Assembly: GCA_964496705.1 (NCBI GenBank)
Contig: CAZCBJ010000086.1
Span: 1 to 14,958, forward strand
Direction of reading: 5' to 3'
Length of the DNA: 14,958 nt
Origin: CAZCBJ01 sp964496705
GTDB lineage: Bacteria > Chloroflexota > Anaerolineae > Anaerolineales > Anaerolineaceae
Both the position numbers and the translations under genes were made by a program. Shown here piece by piece: positions 7,859 through 14,946 of the stretch. Within the stretch, counting starts at the first letter, position 1. Every line of letters begins with the position of its first letter. The notes beneath the pieces are model-generated. The model searched no databases. It saw nothing but the letters and a program-made list of their open reading frames with translations, and had not been told where the DNA came from.

Positions 7859-9002
7859 ATTTGCCACAGCATCCAGGATCATTTTTGGAAATGGTTCGAT
7901 AACTAACCTGGCAAATGTACTTCGCCCGCTTGGAAATAGAATAACGCTAATTTATTCGGGGAGCGGTCCTGAAATTGCCGAAGTCCTGTCCCAGCTTGCC
8001 GGAGATCAATTCACCGAGCAAAGATTTCCAATACATGGCGAACCAACGCTTGATGATATCATCACGATTACAGACCAATGCAAGGAATTTGGCGCTGAGA
8101 TGGTCGTTGGTTTTGGAGGAGGCAGTGTCATTGACACCGGTAAAGCAGTTGCGGCGATGGCTACCAACCCTGGGGAGCTGCTCGATTATCTGGAGGTCAT
8201 TGGAAAGGGCAAACAAATTGTTGAGCCACCATTACCTATGATCGCCCTGCCAACCACAGCCGGCACAGGAAGTGAAGTCACCCGCAATGCGGTTTTGTCA
8301 GTGCCGGAGAAAAAGATGAAGGTGAGTTTGCGCAGTCCCTGGCTTTATCCGCGGGTTGCATTGGTCGATCCAGAACTTACCGCCTCTATGCCTCCGGCAC
8401 TCACTGCATATACAGGAATGGATGCGCTGACCCAATTGATCGAGCCATTCATCTGCATGCGTGCCAATCCTATGGTTGATCTTTTTTGCAGAGAAGGCAT
8501 AGAGAGAATTGTGGATTCAATTTTTGATGCGTTTCATGATGGCACAAATTTGCTTGCACGCAACCAGATGTCATGGGCAAGTCTGCTGGGTGGACTATCC
8601 CTTGCGAATGCGGGTCTCGGAGCTGTACATGGCTTTGCATCGCCGATTGGAGGGATGTTCAATGCGCCTCATGGAATGGTTTGCGCCTGTCTGTTACCGT
8701 CTGTTTTCCAGGTTAATTTTCAGGCATTGCAGGACAGGAAACCCGGAGCCTCGGTATTAGTTAAATTTTTAAACATTGCTCAAATTGTCACAAAGCGTCA
8801 AAATGCTACGATAAAAGATGGAATAAGGTGGCTTCAAGAAGTAAATCGAGCACTTAGAATCCCTAGGCTCTCATCTTTGGGTATTGATAGAGGTGACTTT
8901 AAAGAGATCGTGAGACTTTCAAAGGAAGCAAGCAGCATGAAAGCGAATCCGATCGAATTAACCGAATTAGAATTGACAAAAATTCTAGAAATGTCTTATT
9001 AG
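7851..9002 (+). CDS. Iron-type (group III) alcohol dehydrogenase
   Basis: A 383-residue NAD(P)-dependent dehydrogenase with the family's usual length and order of motifs. These are the nucleotide-binding GGGSVIDTGKAVA (89-101) with Asp95 and Lys98, PTTAGTGSEVT (134-144), GMDALTQ (189-195) and the metal-binding GAVHGFASPIGGMFNAPHG (257-275). By analogy with lactaldehyde reductase FucO, the metal ligands would be Asp191, His260 and His274. The fourth ligand position is Gln195 where most members have His, so the metal preference or need may differ. It interconverts an alcohol and an aldehyde or ketone; the substrate is unknown. The ATG at 7851 overlaps the end of the LsrG-like gene by eight bases. 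The gene ends eight bases from the convergent DegV gene. Confidence 0.9.
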   Translation: MFEFATASRIIFGNGSITNLANVLRPLGNRITLIYSGSGPEIAEVLSQLAGDQFTEQRFPIHGEPTLDDIITITDQCKEFGAEMVVGFGGGSVIDTGKAVAAMATNPGELLDYLEVIGKGKQIVEPPLPMIALPTTAGTGSEVTRNAVLSVPEKKMKVSLRSPWLYPRVALVDPELTASMPPALTAYTGMDALTQLIEPFICMRANPMVDLFCREGIERIVDSIFDAFHDGTNLLARNQMSWASLLGGLSLANAGLGAVHGFASPIGGMFNAPHGMVCACLLPSVFQVNFQALQDRKPGASVLVKFLNIAQIVTKRQNATIKDGIRWLQEVNRALRIPRLSSLGIDRGDFKEIVRLSKEASSMKANPIELTELELTKILEMSY

Positions 9003-9010
9003 TTTCCGGG

Positions 9011-9850
9011 TTATGACACGAAATAACCGACAGCCAGCACACCCGGGCCGGCGTGAACTACGATAGCTGGAGGAACTTCGGTCATCCATACTGGTTGGCC
9101 TGGGCTAAATCTTTCCAAAGATTTAGCCAACATGATTGCCTCTTCTTCAGCGCCTGCATGCATGACACTTAAGTGAATCGTCTTTGGATCCGGGGCATCC
9201 TGCTCTATGAATTCGGCCAACCTCGCCAGAGCTCGTTTCTTTGTCCTTTGGCTCTCAGCGGGAGCGATCACTCCTTCGCGAAGAGTCAAGATTGGTTTCA
9301 CCTGTAAGAGGCTTCCCAGTAATGCTTTTGCCGGCCCGATTCTTCCCCCTTTTTGGAGATACTCCAAGGTATCAACCAGGAAATACACCCTCCATTTTGA
9401 GGCCATCTCGAGAGTAGAATCTACGATCTGATTTGCATCCCATTGCATTTTGCTCCAGGTCAGGGCTTGCTTAAGAAGAATACCCAATCCTGAAGCAATG
9501 ATCTTTGTATCAATAATGCGGATTTCAGCTCCTGGAAAGTCCTGGGCAGCAACCGATGCGCTTCGGTAGGTGCCACTTAAGCCGGCAGGTGGGCAAAGCA
9601 CGATCACCGTATTTCCTGGGGTAGCGAACTTTTCAAAGATTGGTGTATATAACGCTGGGGGAGGGGCTGCGGTTTTTGGCAGTTGTTGAGAAGAGGTAAG
9701 CTTTTGGAGAAAAGTCTTTGAATCAATTTCGTAATCGTCCCGATACGTTTCTTCTCCAAAAATAATAATCTGAGGCACATACTGAATTCCCAATTCACTT
9801 GCTTCTTGGGGAGGAATACAGGATAGGGTGTCGCCAACGATGGTGATCAT
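9011..9850 (-). CDS. DegV/FakB-family fatty acid-binding protein
   Basis: A 279-residue two-domain DegV protein. Family marks are the early Asp7 near the N-terminus (IVGDTLS), LSGTYRSA (91-98), the GLGIL block (121-125), LEYLQKGGRIG (162-172) and VHAGPGVL (265-272) with His266, which by alignment would be the carboxylate-binding histidine in FakB. Ser92 is the likely partner. The usual TSQP loop reads TAAPPP (60-65), a departure. FakB proteins carry a fatty acid for phosphorylation by FakA, feeding phospholipid synthesis; no fakA is in the window. The start at 9850 has AAAGGATG just upstream and lies 29 bases after the PRPP synthetase-like gene in the same direction, so the two are probably cotranscribed. 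Confidence 0.88.
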   Translation of the reverse strand: MITIVGDTLSCIPPQEASELGIQYVPQIIIFGEETYRDDYEIDSKTFLQKLTSSQQLPKTAAPPPALYTPIFEKFATPGNTVIVLCPPAGLSGTYRSASVAAQDFPGAEIRIIDTKIIASGLGILLKQALTWSKMQWDANQIVDSTLEMASKWRVYFLVDTLEYLQKGGRIGPAKALLGSLLQVKPILTLREGVIAPAESQRTKKRALARLAEFIEQDAPDPKTIHLSVMHAGAEEEAIMLAKSLERFSPGQPVWMTEVPPAIVVHAGPGVLAVGYFVS

Positions 9851-9879
9851 TCATCATCCTTTCTTGGTTAACTAGGCAT

Positions 9880-10833
9880 CTACTCAACAAGCCGCAACTT
9901 GGAGGAAATACTTTTGCCCTGATGGATGCAACTGATAATATCAGCCAGGTGGGGTGCTATCGTGACAATTTCAATTTTTTGATGTCTTCGTTCTGGTGAA
10001 ATAGGCAGGGAGTTCGTGACAACAAGTTTTTCAATCTTATCATGGTTTTCCAGTTTTTGGATTGCGGAGGGCAACAATACCGGATGGGTAATTGCGAAAT
10101 AAGCTTTCCCAACCGCACCCCTCTGGTAAAGCACATCAACCTGATCAAAAATACTCCCGCTGGCGACGATATCATCAATGATGATTGGAATTCGATTCTT
10201 GATTTCTCCAACGACATGAGTAGTCTTCACCTTCAGGTTCTGCTCTCTCCGTTTATGCATAACCACCAGAGGTAAATTTAAAAATTCAGCGTATTTACCC
10301 GCCAGGCCCGCCCTGCCAACATCAGGGCTTACGATGGCAGCCTTTCTAAATTCTGGAGCTTTAAACCTTTGAGCGAGAACAGGCAGTGCAGTTAATGGAT
10401 CAACTGGTATGTTAAAGAACCCTTGAATAGCTGAATTATGGATGTCTACAAAAATGACACGGTTTGCCCCTTGCGATTCAATCAGGTTCGCAAACATTCT
10501 GGCGCTGATAGCTTCTCTGCCTTTTGTCATACGATCCTGTCGAGCATATGGAAAATACGGGAGTACCACAGTGATTTCGTGGGCGCTTGCTCTCCGAAAA
10601 GCATCCAGATACAAAAGCAATTCGATGATTCGATCGTTGACCGGGCTGGGACAGGATTGTACGAAGAAAATATCTTGATCTCTCACGACCTCGTCAACTT
10701 TTACATGGATTTCACTATCCGGGAAAAAAGAGGTCGTCGTTTTTCCGAGTGGAACAGACAAAATGTCGGCTATCTCTTGTGCTAATTGTTTGTGTGAAGA
10801 TCCAGAGAAAATCCTTAATGGGTGCGCAGACAT
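9880..10833 (-). CDS. prs: Ribose-phosphate pyrophosphokinase (PRPP synthetase), divergent
   Basis: A 317-residue homologue of class I PRPP synthetase, the enzyme that transfers pyrophosphate from ATP to ribose-5-phosphate. The length is normal. Conserved parts include FFPDSE (36-41, the F-x-D-x-E ATP motif), PYARQDR (95-101), DIHNSAIQGFF (130-140) with His132, SPDVG (169-173), the flexible-loop KRRE (194-197) and the end IHQGKSISS (303-311). The PRPP-binding loop is unusual: IIDDIVASGS (218-227), where the usual form is DDxxxTgGT. The substitutions may be tolerated (Ser for Thr), or may mark a paralogue with another role. GGAGG lies five bases before the ATG at 10833. The gene is divergent from zwf and leads a two-gene unit with the DegV gene. 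Confidence 0.86.
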   Translation of the reverse strand: MSAHPLRIFSGSSHKQLAQEIADILSVPLGKTTTSFFPDSEIHVKVDEVVRDQDIFFVQSCPSPVNDRIIELLLYLDAFRRASAHEITVVLPYFPYARQDRMTKGREAISARMFANLIESQGANRVIFVDIHNSAIQGFFNIPVDPLTALPVLAQRFKAPEFRKAAIVSPDVGRAGLAGKYAEFLNLPLVVMHKRREQNLKVKTTHVVGEIKNRIPIIIDDIVASGSIFDQVDVLYQRGAVGKAYFAITHPVLLPSAIQKLENHDKIEKLVVTNSLPISPERRHQKIEIVTIAPHLADIISCIHQGKSISSKLRLVE

Positions 10834-10860
10834 TCATACCTCCAGAAAGTCAGTCTCTCC

Positions 10861-10888
10861 ATGAAAAATCGCCCATATCTACTATAAT
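10861..10888 (+). promoter_or_regulatory. Promoter for zwf
   Basis: TATAAT (-10, 10883-10888) is perfect. ATGAAA (10861-10866) lies 16 bases upstream and matches the -35 at four of six positions. The start would be near 10895, with a leader of about 32 bases. It overlaps the opposing promoter's -10 box. Confidence 0.5.
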
Positions 10889-10908
10889 ATCACATTGATC
10901 CTCGTAAA
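10881..10908 (-). promoter_or_regulatory. Promoter for the PRPP synthetase-DegV unit
   Basis: On the minus strand, TTTACG (10903-10908) and TATAGT (10881-10886) have a 16-base spacer. The -10 shares four bases with the zwf -10 box on the other strand, so polymerase could occupy only one at a time. Confidence 0.4.
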
Positions 10909-10926
10909 CCTCTGCCTGGAGATCGT

Positions 10927-12444
10927 ATGAGAATTGAGAATCTAAAAAAAGAACAGGGCAATATAGCCATTGTAATTTTTGGTGTTACCGGAGACCTGAC
11001 CCGAAGAAAGCTTTTACCTGCCTTGTATGAATTGAAAAGGTCTGATCGATTATCTTCATCTCTTTTTATGTTTGGTTTTGCAAGGCGTGATTGGTCGGAT
11101 GAAGGGATGCGTTCTGTTATGGTCGAGGGTGTGTGTGAGTTTGCCAGGAATAAACCTGTATCCGCTGAAATACTTGATAGCCTGTTGAAAAATGCTCATT
11201 ACGTACGCTCTACATTTGACGACTCTGCAGGTTATGATCGTCTCGCTACTTTATTTGCGGAACTATCTATCGATAATGCTTTATTTTATCTGGCAACACC
11301 TCCTGAATCATATATGGAAGTAATCCAACAAATCGGCCGAAGTGGGTTGGCGAAAATCTCTTCAGGTTGGACACGGATCGTCATTGAAAAACCATATGGC
11401 AGGGATCTGGAATCGGCTCAAGAATTGGAAGATCAAGTCCATAAAGTTTTCAAAGAAAATCAAATCTATCGAATCGATCATTACCTGGGAAAAGAGACGG
11501 TTCAGAATATTTTGATATTTCGTTTTGCAAATGGAATATTCGAACAAATATGGAATCGAAGCCAGGTGGATCACGTTCAAATCACTGTGGCTGAAACTGT
11601 CGGGGTTGGCACTCGGGCGGGTTATTATGAAACTGCGGGTGTTGTCAGGGATATGTTCCAGAACCATTTGTTGCAATTGTTATCACTGACAGCCATGGAG
11701 GCTCCAGTAGCATTTACTGCAGACGCAGTACGAGACGAAAAAGTAAAAATCCTTCGAGCGCTCAGACCTTTACGTGGGATGGATGCAATTCAAAACACCT
11801 ATCGTTCTCAATATGTATCCGGGATGATGAATGAAAAAAGGGTAGTCGGTTATAAAGATGAAAGTGGTGTTTCTAGCACTTCGACGACCGAGACTTTTCT
11901 TGCCGCCCGCTTATATGTGGATAATTGGCGTTGGTCGGGGGTGCCGTTTTACCTACGTTCAGGGAAGCGTTTACCTTCACGGATGACAGAAATCGCTGTG
12001 TTCTTCAAGCAAGCGCCATTATCACTTTTTAACTGGCACAACCTGGCTGGCGAAGCTCCTAATGTGTTGGTAATCAATATACAACCTAGAGAGGGTATAC
12101 GGTTGTCCTTTGGTGCGAAGATACCAGGCCCGACAAACGATATATCGCCAGTAGAAATGGAATTTTTATATCAAGAAGCTTTTGGGGGTGAACCACCCGA
12201 GGCATACGAACGATTACTACTAGATTGTTTGTTAGGCGACGCCACCCTCTTTACACGAAGTGATGAGGTAAATGCACAGTGGGCTTTCACCTCGGAAATT
12301 CTGAATGCATGGAGAGAATACCCGTTGCGTAATTTGCCGGTGTACGAATCTGGCACATGGGGGCCACCTGGCTCAGATGACTTCTTAGCAAGGGATGGTA
12401 GACAATGGAGAAATCCAGAATATACCGGAGAAATTGATGAGTAA
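10927..12444 (+). CDS. zwf: Glucose-6-phosphate 1-dehydrogenase
   Basis: A 505-residue enzyme that oxidises glucose-6-phosphate to 6-phosphogluconolactone with NAD(P)+, the first step of the oxidative pentose phosphate pathway. The N-terminal Rossmann domain begins with IVIFGVTGDLTRRKLLPALY (15-34). EKPYGRD is at 154-160, the substrate signature RIDHYLGKE at 182-190 and RDMFQNHLLQ at 241-250. Asp184, His185 and His247 correspond to the catalytic Asp-His set of the Leuconostoc enzyme. The length is typical (480-510). GGAG (10918-10921) lies five bases before the ATG. No gnd, pgl or opcA gene is adjacent. The last bases overlap the start of an exported SH3b protein by eight bases, an unexpected partner. 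Confidence 0.96.
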   Translation: MRIENLKKEQGNIAIVIFGVTGDLTRRKLLPALYELKRSDRLSSSLFMFGFARRDWSDEGMRSVMVEGVCEFARNKPVSAEILDSLLKNAHYVRSTFDDSAGYDRLATLFAELSIDNALFYLATPPESYMEVIQQIGRSGLAKISSGWTRIVIEKPYGRDLESAQELEDQVHKVFKENQIYRIDHYLGKETVQNILIFRFANGIFEQIWNRSQVDHVQITVAETVGVGTRAGYYETAGVVRDMFQNHLLQLLSLTAMEAPVAFTADAVRDEKVKILRALRPLRGMDAIQNTYRSQYVSGMMNEKRVVGYKDESGVSSTSTTETFLAARLYVDNWRWSGVPFYLRSGKRLPSRMTEIAVFFKQAPLSLFNWHNLAGEAPNVLVINIQPREGIRLSFGAKIPGPTNDISPVEMEFLYQEAFGGEPPEAYERLLLDCLLGDATLFTRSDEVNAQWAFTSEILNAWREYPLRNLPVYESGTWGPPGSDDFLARDGRQWRNPEYTGEIDE

Positions 12445-13045
12445 ATTTACTAAATATATTATTATTTTTGGTTTATTATGTTGTTTATCCCTGGTGTCTT
12501 TACAACCAGTTTTTGCAAATGGCCCAAGCCAATTGCCCACTGTAGCGATACCCACGGTTACCAGCACCTCTTATGGGCCTTATATCATCGTGAGAATGGA
12601 CCAGGATCAAATCAATGTTCGTTCAGGGCCAGGGGTATTTTATCCAAAAGTGGGAGTATTGTTGGCAGGGCAACAGGCACCTGCAAAAGGGCGTTCGGTA
12701 GCCGGAGAATGGATATTAATTGAATATTTGGGTGTGCCAAATAGTGAAGCCTGGGTGTACTCGCCTTTGGTTGATAAATCTCCTGGTGATTTGCCAATTG
12801 TTGAACCACCGCCAACTCCAACACCGCAGTCTACCACGACGATTGATCCCACGCTGGCAGCGCAATTTATTGTGACGGCAATGCCATCTCGCTTACCTAC
12901 ATATACTGCGCCCCCGCCTTTGGTCATACCTTCGTATGATGATGCTGATCGAAATACAACCCGGGTTCCTATGGGATTGATCATCCTTGTGACTGGTGTC
13001 ATTGGAATATTTCTGGGCGCGTTTTCAATTTTACAAGGGCGATAA
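12437..13045 (+). CDS. Exported, membrane-anchored SH3b-domain protein
   Basis: A 202-residue protein with a Sec-type signal peptide (1-27, hydrophobic core then VFA before Asn28). A bacterial SH3 domain follows (about 47-115: INVRSGPGVFYPKVGVL at 59-75, GEWILIEY at 90-97, AWVYSPLV at 105-112), then a Pro/Thr-rich linker (123-165) and one transmembrane helix near the C-terminus (about 178-198). The SH3b part would sit outside the membrane, where such domains often bind cell-wall peptides. The ATG at 12437 is chosen because GGAG lies six bases upstream and the signal peptide begins directly; an in-frame ATG at 12395 would prepend 14 hydrophilic residues. The start overlaps the zwf stop by eight bases. 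No enzymatic domain is seen; the function is unknown. Confidence 0.8.
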   Translation: MSKFTKYIIIFGLLCCLSLVSLQPVFANGPSQLPTVAIPTVTSTSYGPYIIVRMDQDQINVRSGPGVFYPKVGVLLAGQQAPAKGRSVAGEWILIEYLGVPNSEAWVYSPLVDKSPGDLPIVEPPPTPTPQSTTTIDPTLAAQFIVTAMPSRLPTYTAPPPLVIPSYDDADRNTTRVPMGLIILVTGVIGIFLGAFSILQGR

Positions 13046-13059
13046 ACAATTACTAAAAA

Positions 13060-13287
13060 TCAGTCTTCTTGTTGCCGTTTGACAAACCAATCAATAAGCC
13101 AGAAGACCATCATGATAATCCCAACCGGTAACAAACCCGCAGTGATACAAAGTAATGACATTACCGCAGGTGTTAATCCATAAATAAGGGCCACCAAGCC
13201 ACTGCCGATCAATAAAATTAGTATGACCGATCCGATTACCAACCTGGTGATGGTCTGATTTGAATATTGCCTCAAATCTTGTTTCAT
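13060..13287 (-). CDS. Small two-helix membrane protein, unknown function
   Basis: A 75-residue protein with a short charged N-terminus (MKQDLRQYSNQTITR), two hydrophobic segments (about 16-37 and 41-67) and a basic-acidic tail (KRQQED). By the positive-inside rule both ends should be cytoplasmic. I recognise no characterised family. The gene ends 14 bases from the SH3b gene, convergently, and is divergent from smpB. No ribosome site precedes the ATG at 13287; instead TATAAT lies eight bases upstream on the same strand, suggesting a leaderless mRNA. That it is a real gene rests on its clean membrane topology, its position filling the gap and its promoter box, not on homology. Confidence 0.68.
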   Translation of the reverse strand: MKQDLRQYSNQTITRLVIGSVILILLIGSGLVALIYGLTPAVMSLLCITAGLLPVGIIMMVFWLIDWFVKRQQED

Positions 13288-13295
13288 ATTTATTT

Positions 13296-13301
13296 ATTAT
13301 A
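13296..13301 (-). promoter_or_regulatory. -10 box directly before the small membrane protein start
   Basis: A perfect TATAAT on the minus strand ends eight bases before the ATG at 13287. Transcription starting 7-9 bases downstream would begin at or next to the start codon. No clear -35 was found. Confidence 0.5.
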
Positions 13302-13381
13302 CAGGAGCGAAGCAAAAACTGGCTATTCGCAGGTATTTCTTTGACCCGCTGAAGCAGCTTAATGAACTATTAACTTGGATG

Positions 13382-13390
13382 TGTTAGAAT
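13382..13390 (+). promoter_or_regulatory. Extended -10 promoter directly before smpB
   Basis: TGTTAGAAT has the extended TGn motif followed by TAGAAT, ending nine bases before the smpB ATG at 13400. The mRNA would have a leader of zero to three bases, and no ribosome binding site is present. A -35 box is not evident, which extended -10 promoters can tolerate. Confidence 0.5.
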
Positions 13391-13399
13391 TCAGCGATT

Positions 13400-13852
13400 A
13401 TGGCTACGAAGGTCGTATCGACAAACAAGAAAGCACGATTTGAATATTTCCTTTTGGAAAAATTCGAGGCGGGTATTTCTCTTAAAGGTAGTGAAATAAA
13501 ATCTGTCAGAAACGGACAAATCAGTCTAGCCGAATCTTATGTGAAAATCGAAACTCACGATGCCTGGTTGATAAATGCACATATCGCTCCTTATGAACAA
13601 GCAAACCGAATGAACCATGATCCAAAACGTCCGCGCAGATTGTTGTTACATAAAAGGGAAATTCGCAGTTTATGGGATGCTGTACGACTAAAAGGTGTAA
13701 CGATCATTCCAGTCCAGGTGTATCTCAAGGATGGCCTGGCAAAAGTTGAGATTGCTGTCGCAAAAGGAAAGAAACTGTATGACAAACGATCTGAGATAGC
13801 TCGGCGTGATGTTGCCCGAGAAATTGAGCGCGAAGTCAATTCCAGGGATTGA
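13400..13852 (+). CDS. smpB: SsrA-binding protein SmpB
   Basis: A 150-residue protein matching SmpB in length and in order of motifs: NKKARFEYFLLEKFEAGI (9-26), LKGSEIKSVR (28-37), HDPKRPRRLLLHKREI (72-87) and the basic C-terminal tail beginning AKGKKLYDKR. SmpB binds tmRNA and places it in the A site of stalled ribosomes to start trans-translation; the C-terminal tail enters the mRNA channel. The tmRNA gene (ssrA) is not in this window. The start codon lacks a ribosome site and sits nine bases after an extended -10 box, so translation may be leaderless. The L,D-transpeptidase gene follows after 20 bases on the same strand. Confidence 0.96.
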   Translation: MATKVVSTNKKARFEYFLLEKFEAGISLKGSEIKSVRNGQISLAESYVKIETHDAWLINAHIAPYEQANRMNHDPKRPRRLLLHKREIRSLWDAVRLKGVTIIPVQVYLKDGLAKVEIAVAKGKKLYDKRSEIARRDVAREIEREVNSRD

Positions 13853-13872
13853 AGTACTGTTGATCAAAGTGA

Positions 13873-14946
13873 ATGATTATGGGAATCACGCGTAGGGACT
13901 TTCTTAGCAGAAGTATTTTAGGTGCAGGCGCAGGATTGCTGTCTTTATTTCCAGTTCATAAGGTAAAAGCCCAGACCTTTAACTGGCCTTCTGATCAAAA
14001 ATTGGGTCGGGTGTGTAAAGGGAAAGTTTATATCCGAGCAAAACCGTATCTTGATGCTCAGGTTTTAAAAGAAATCTATGATGACGAAATTGTGGTGTGG
14101 GTACGAGATGTTGTCGGCGCGAATCCCGGAGGTGCATCAAGTATATGGGCAGAAACGCCTGAAGGATATATTTATGCACCTCGCCTACAGCCTGTATTTT
14201 CAAAGCCAAACCCGGTGGTCAGCACGCTTCCTGACACATCATTGGGCAGGGGTTTCTGGGGAGAAGTCACTGTCCCTTACGTGGATCTTCAAATCTACAA
14301 TCCGCCCATTCGGACAAAAGGTTTTGATACCCCGCGTCTTTATTATGGACAAGTCGTATGGATAGACGACATTGATGTGTCAAACCCAGAGCAAGTGCTG
14401 TATCGGGTGAATGAAAAATATGGATATGGTGATCTGTTTTGGGCAAAGGCTGAAGCCTTCCATATCTTGACAGAGAATGACATATCTCCCATTCATCCAG
14501 ATGTCGAAAACAAAAAAGTCGTTGTTAACCTGAACCAGCAAATACTGGCTTGTTATGAAGGCAATCGCGAGGTTTTTTTCGCCAGAATCTCCTCTGGAGG
14601 CAAATACGACAAAGAAGGCAATCCCTCAACGACATGGTCTACGCCGGTTGGCCCACATCCGATTTATAGAAAATTGGTTTCTCTTTTTATGAGTGGACCG
14701 ATAACTGGCAACTGGTCTGGAGTAGCTTGGACGGCATTGATCACCGGTGAAGGGGTGGCGGTTCATTCCACTTATTGGCATAATGAATTTGGGGTTGCCA
14801 GGTCTCACGGGTGTATCAATTTATTGCCAGAAGATGCAAAATGGGTGTTCCGCTGGACTTATCCTCATGTTTCGCTTTATCCCGGAGAACTTGATGTTCA
14901 TGAGAAATGGCCACCGGTTGGCACTGTAGTCGAAGTAATAGGATGA
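13873..14946 (+). CDS. Tat-exported L,D-transpeptidase (YkuD) with SH3b-like domain
   Basis: A 357-residue protein. The N-terminus carries a twin-arginine signal (RRDFLSRSIL, 7-16, then a hydrophobic stretch and VKA at 31-33, a likely cleavage site). Residues 45-108 resemble an SH3b domain (VYIRAKPYLDAQVL). The YkuD catalytic domain covers about 214-345, with the VNLNQQILACYEGN entry strand (218-231), His298 in AVHSTYWHN and the active-site SHGCIN (311-316) with nucleophile Cys314. Such enzymes form 3-3 peptidoglycan cross-links or attach proteins to the wall, outside the membrane. The start may be 13873 or the ATG two codons on at 13879; AAAGTGA at 13866-13872 fits the second slightly better. 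It lies 20 bases after smpB and may be cotranscribed. Confidence 0.92.
   Translation: MIMGITRRDFLSRSILGAGAGLLSLFPVHKVKAQTFNWPSDQKLGRVCKGKVYIRAKPYLDAQVLKEIYDDEIVVWVRDVVGANPGGASSIWAETPEGYIYAPRLQPVFSKPNPVVSTLPDTSLGRGFWGEVTVPYVDLQIYNPPIRTKGFDTPRLYYGQVVWIDDIDVSNPEQVLYRVNEKYGYGDLFWAKAEAFHILTENDISPIHPDVENKKVVVNLNQQILACYEGNREVFFARISSGGKYDKEGNPSTTWSTPVGPHPIYRKLVSLFMSGPITGNWSGVAWTALITGEGVAVHSTYWHNEFGVARSHGCINLLPEDAKWVFRWTYPHVSLYPGELDVHEKWPPVGTVVEVIG

Noticed and set aside
9009..9028. Possible terminator hairpin GGTTAT/ATAACC between the dehydrogenase and DegV genes
   Set aside because: It has only six pairs, is AT-rich and has no T-run on either side; it is probably a chance repeat.
12395..12436. Upstream in-frame ATG for the SH3b protein
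   Set aside because: It would place 14 hydrophilic residues before a signal peptide and lacks a ribosome site; the ATG at 12437 has GGAG at six bases.
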